Below the pieces are notes generated by a model. That model was not told where the DNA came from. It searched no databases and saw only the letters and a list, made by a program, of their open reading frames with translations. Both the position numbers and the translations under genes were made by a program. Shown here one piece after another: positions 63,300 to 64,000 of a stretch of DNA of 64,000 bases. Positions within the stretch are counted from its first letter, which is position 1. Each line of letters opens with the position of its first letter. The stretch comes from Rummeliibacillus pycnus (lineage in GTDB: Bacteria > Bacillota > Bacilli > Bacillales_A > Planococcaceae), in the NCBI RefSeq assembly GCF_002884495.1, contig NZ_KZ614145.1, forward strand, positions 2,990,423-3,054,422, written 5' to 3'.

Positions 63300-63692
63300 T
63301 ATCTGCAACCGCGGGAGTATGTGGTAGCATAGCGGAAAGTTATTTTCGAGAGCTGCAAAAGCATATTGTACCCGGTCTATGCACTGATGAATAATTTGTA
63401 TCTTTTGTAGGATACCATTTATCCTTGATGCAATCTCTATTCTGAAAGGGTATAATGGGTTTCGTGGAAAAGTATCTGTGTAAACGGGTATGCAGGATCT
63501 CATCTAGGACAGCCGGGGATCGTGTGAGATACAGGTATAACCTGGCACATAAATCTTGGTTCGAGAAGCGAAGCCTGATGTAGCGTCTTTCGAACATCTC
63601 TCATACAATCCAAACATATGTTGAGGCATGTAACTTACTCTTGCAGCAAATTCCGAAAGAATTTGACGATAAGAACCTGAATTGCACATATA
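63300..63692 (+). pseudogene. map: Methionine aminopeptidase (map) pseudogene remnant
   Basis: Between adk and infA, where Bacillales carry map (about 248 codons), only about 390 bp of decayed sequence remains. One frame gives GSIAESYFRELQKHIVPG (63323-63376), like the map N-terminus. A shifted frame gives KGYNGFRG (63445-63468), a MetAP landmark, followed by stops. GDRV (about 63517) and a possible last segment (TTTGAC...GAATTG, about 63662-63684) follow. Stops, frameshifts and a large internal deletion are all present. The comparison is from memory of the family. A working map must lie elsewhere, since the enzyme is essential. Confidence 0.82.
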
Positions 63693-63709
63693 GAAGGGAG
63701 ACAGGGTCG

Positions 63710-63928
63710 ATGGCGAAAGACGATGTAATTGAAATCGAAGGCACAGTTGTTGAAACTTTGCCAAACGCGATGTTTAAGGTAGAATTAGAAAATGGTCATA
63801 CAGTTCTTGCACATGTATCAGGCAAAATTCGTATGCACTTTATTCGCATCTTACCTGGAGATAAGGTAACAATTGAGTTATCTCCATATGATTTAACTCG
63901 CGGTCGTATCACATACCGTTTTAAATAA
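63710..63928 (+). CDS. infA: Translation initiation factor IF-1
   Basis: A 72-residue OB-fold IF-1: [21 protein letters not shown] and the C-terminal [16 protein letters not shown]. The ATG at 63710 has AAGGGAG 9 nt upstream. A longer in-frame reading from 63641 only runs back through the end of the map remnant. Confidence 0.97.
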   Translation: MAKDDVIEIEGTVVETLPNAMFKVELENGHTVLAHVSGKIRMHFIRILPGDKVTIELSPYDLTRGRITYRFK

Positions 63929-63965
63929 TCTTTTGCACTCCGGACCACTAAGGAGGTTAGGTTAG

Positions 63966-64000
63966 ATGAAAGTGAGACCATCTGTGAAACCGATCTGCGA
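63966..64000 (+). CDS. rpmJ: 50S ribosomal protein L36 (5' end only)
   Basis: Eleven codons (MKVRPSVKPIC) plus two bases are in the window; the zinc-binding Cys of L36 starts at residue 11. AAGGAGG precedes the ATG. It follows infA as in B. subtilis and runs off the window. Confidence 0.93.
   Translation, partial: MKVRPSVKPIC

Noticed and set aside
63641-63709. Extended N-terminus for infA from 63641
   Set aside because: IF-1 has a fixed length of about 72 residues starting MAKDD; the extra codons belong to the map remnant.

Overview
The window is a contiguous, AT-rich stretch of a Bacillota chromosome. Gene order and protein sequences point to Bacillales: ctsR-mcsA-mcsB-clpC-radA-(PIN/TRAM)-ispD-ispF-gltX-cysE-cysS-mrnC-rlmB-rae1-sigH-rpmG-secE-nusG-rplKAJL-rpoBC-rpsL-rpsG-fusA-tuf-S10/spc operon. 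This is the order known from Bacillus subtilis. A Planococcaceae-type (Lysinibacillus/Solibacillus/Rummeliibacillus/Kurthia-like) genome is my best guess; the sequence alone does not fix the genus. A spo0H-type sigma factor, HemAT and a CtsR operator fit an aerobic, probably spore-forming Bacillales.

Layout. 1-2.6 kb: the 5' part of a TetR-type regulator, divergent from an MMPL/RND-type exporter. 2.9-7.5 kb: a complete branched-chain amino acid ABC transporter (livJ, livH, livM, livG, livF), with a dyad of two CodY-like boxes upstream. 7.6-10.2 kb: a short exopolysaccharide control module (PHP-type tyrosine phosphatase, Wzz-type modulator, BY-kinase) with no sugar-polymer genes. 10.4-12.4 kb: a catabolite-controlled aldehyde dehydrogenase plus a DUF779 partner. 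12.4-19.6 kb: accessory genes, namely an AAC(3)-family acetyltransferase, a hotdog thioesterase, an uncharacterised coiled-coil protein, HemAT, a CorA-type transporter and small membrane proteins. This part includes a gene-poor gap (13.3-14.0 kb) with a perfect 28-bp palindrome.

19.6-64 kb is the housekeeping superregion. It starts with the CtsR-controlled protein quality-control operon (McsA/McsB mark proteins by arginine phosphorylation, ClpC unfolds them). Next come radA, the PIN/TRAM protein, the isoprenoid genes ispDF, gltX, a cysteine T-box with cysES, RNA maturation genes (mrnC, rlmB, rae1), sigH, the secretion and transcription factors secE and nusG, and ribosomal proteins L11, L1, L10 and L7/L12 with recognisable RNA leaders. 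Then follow rpoBC, the str operon, and the S10-spc operon as far as the first codons of rpmJ. Almost everything is on the + strand, as expected near the origin.

The most unusual features are losses inside this otherwise conserved region. (1) Between rpoC and rpsL the L7Ae-family gene (ybxF/rplGB) is a pseudogene that aligns over its whole length in one frame with four premature stop codons. (2) Between adk and infA the methionine aminopeptidase gene (map) survives only as a decayed fragment. (3) disA, normally between radA and the PIN/TRAM gene, is absent. Other items worth checking are a small hairpin that splits the nusG ribosome-binding site from its start codon, paired L1-type sites before rplK and rplA, and terminator-like attenuators before rpoB and rpsL. 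I did not see CRISPR arrays, insertion sequences, phage genes, tRNAs or rRNAs.
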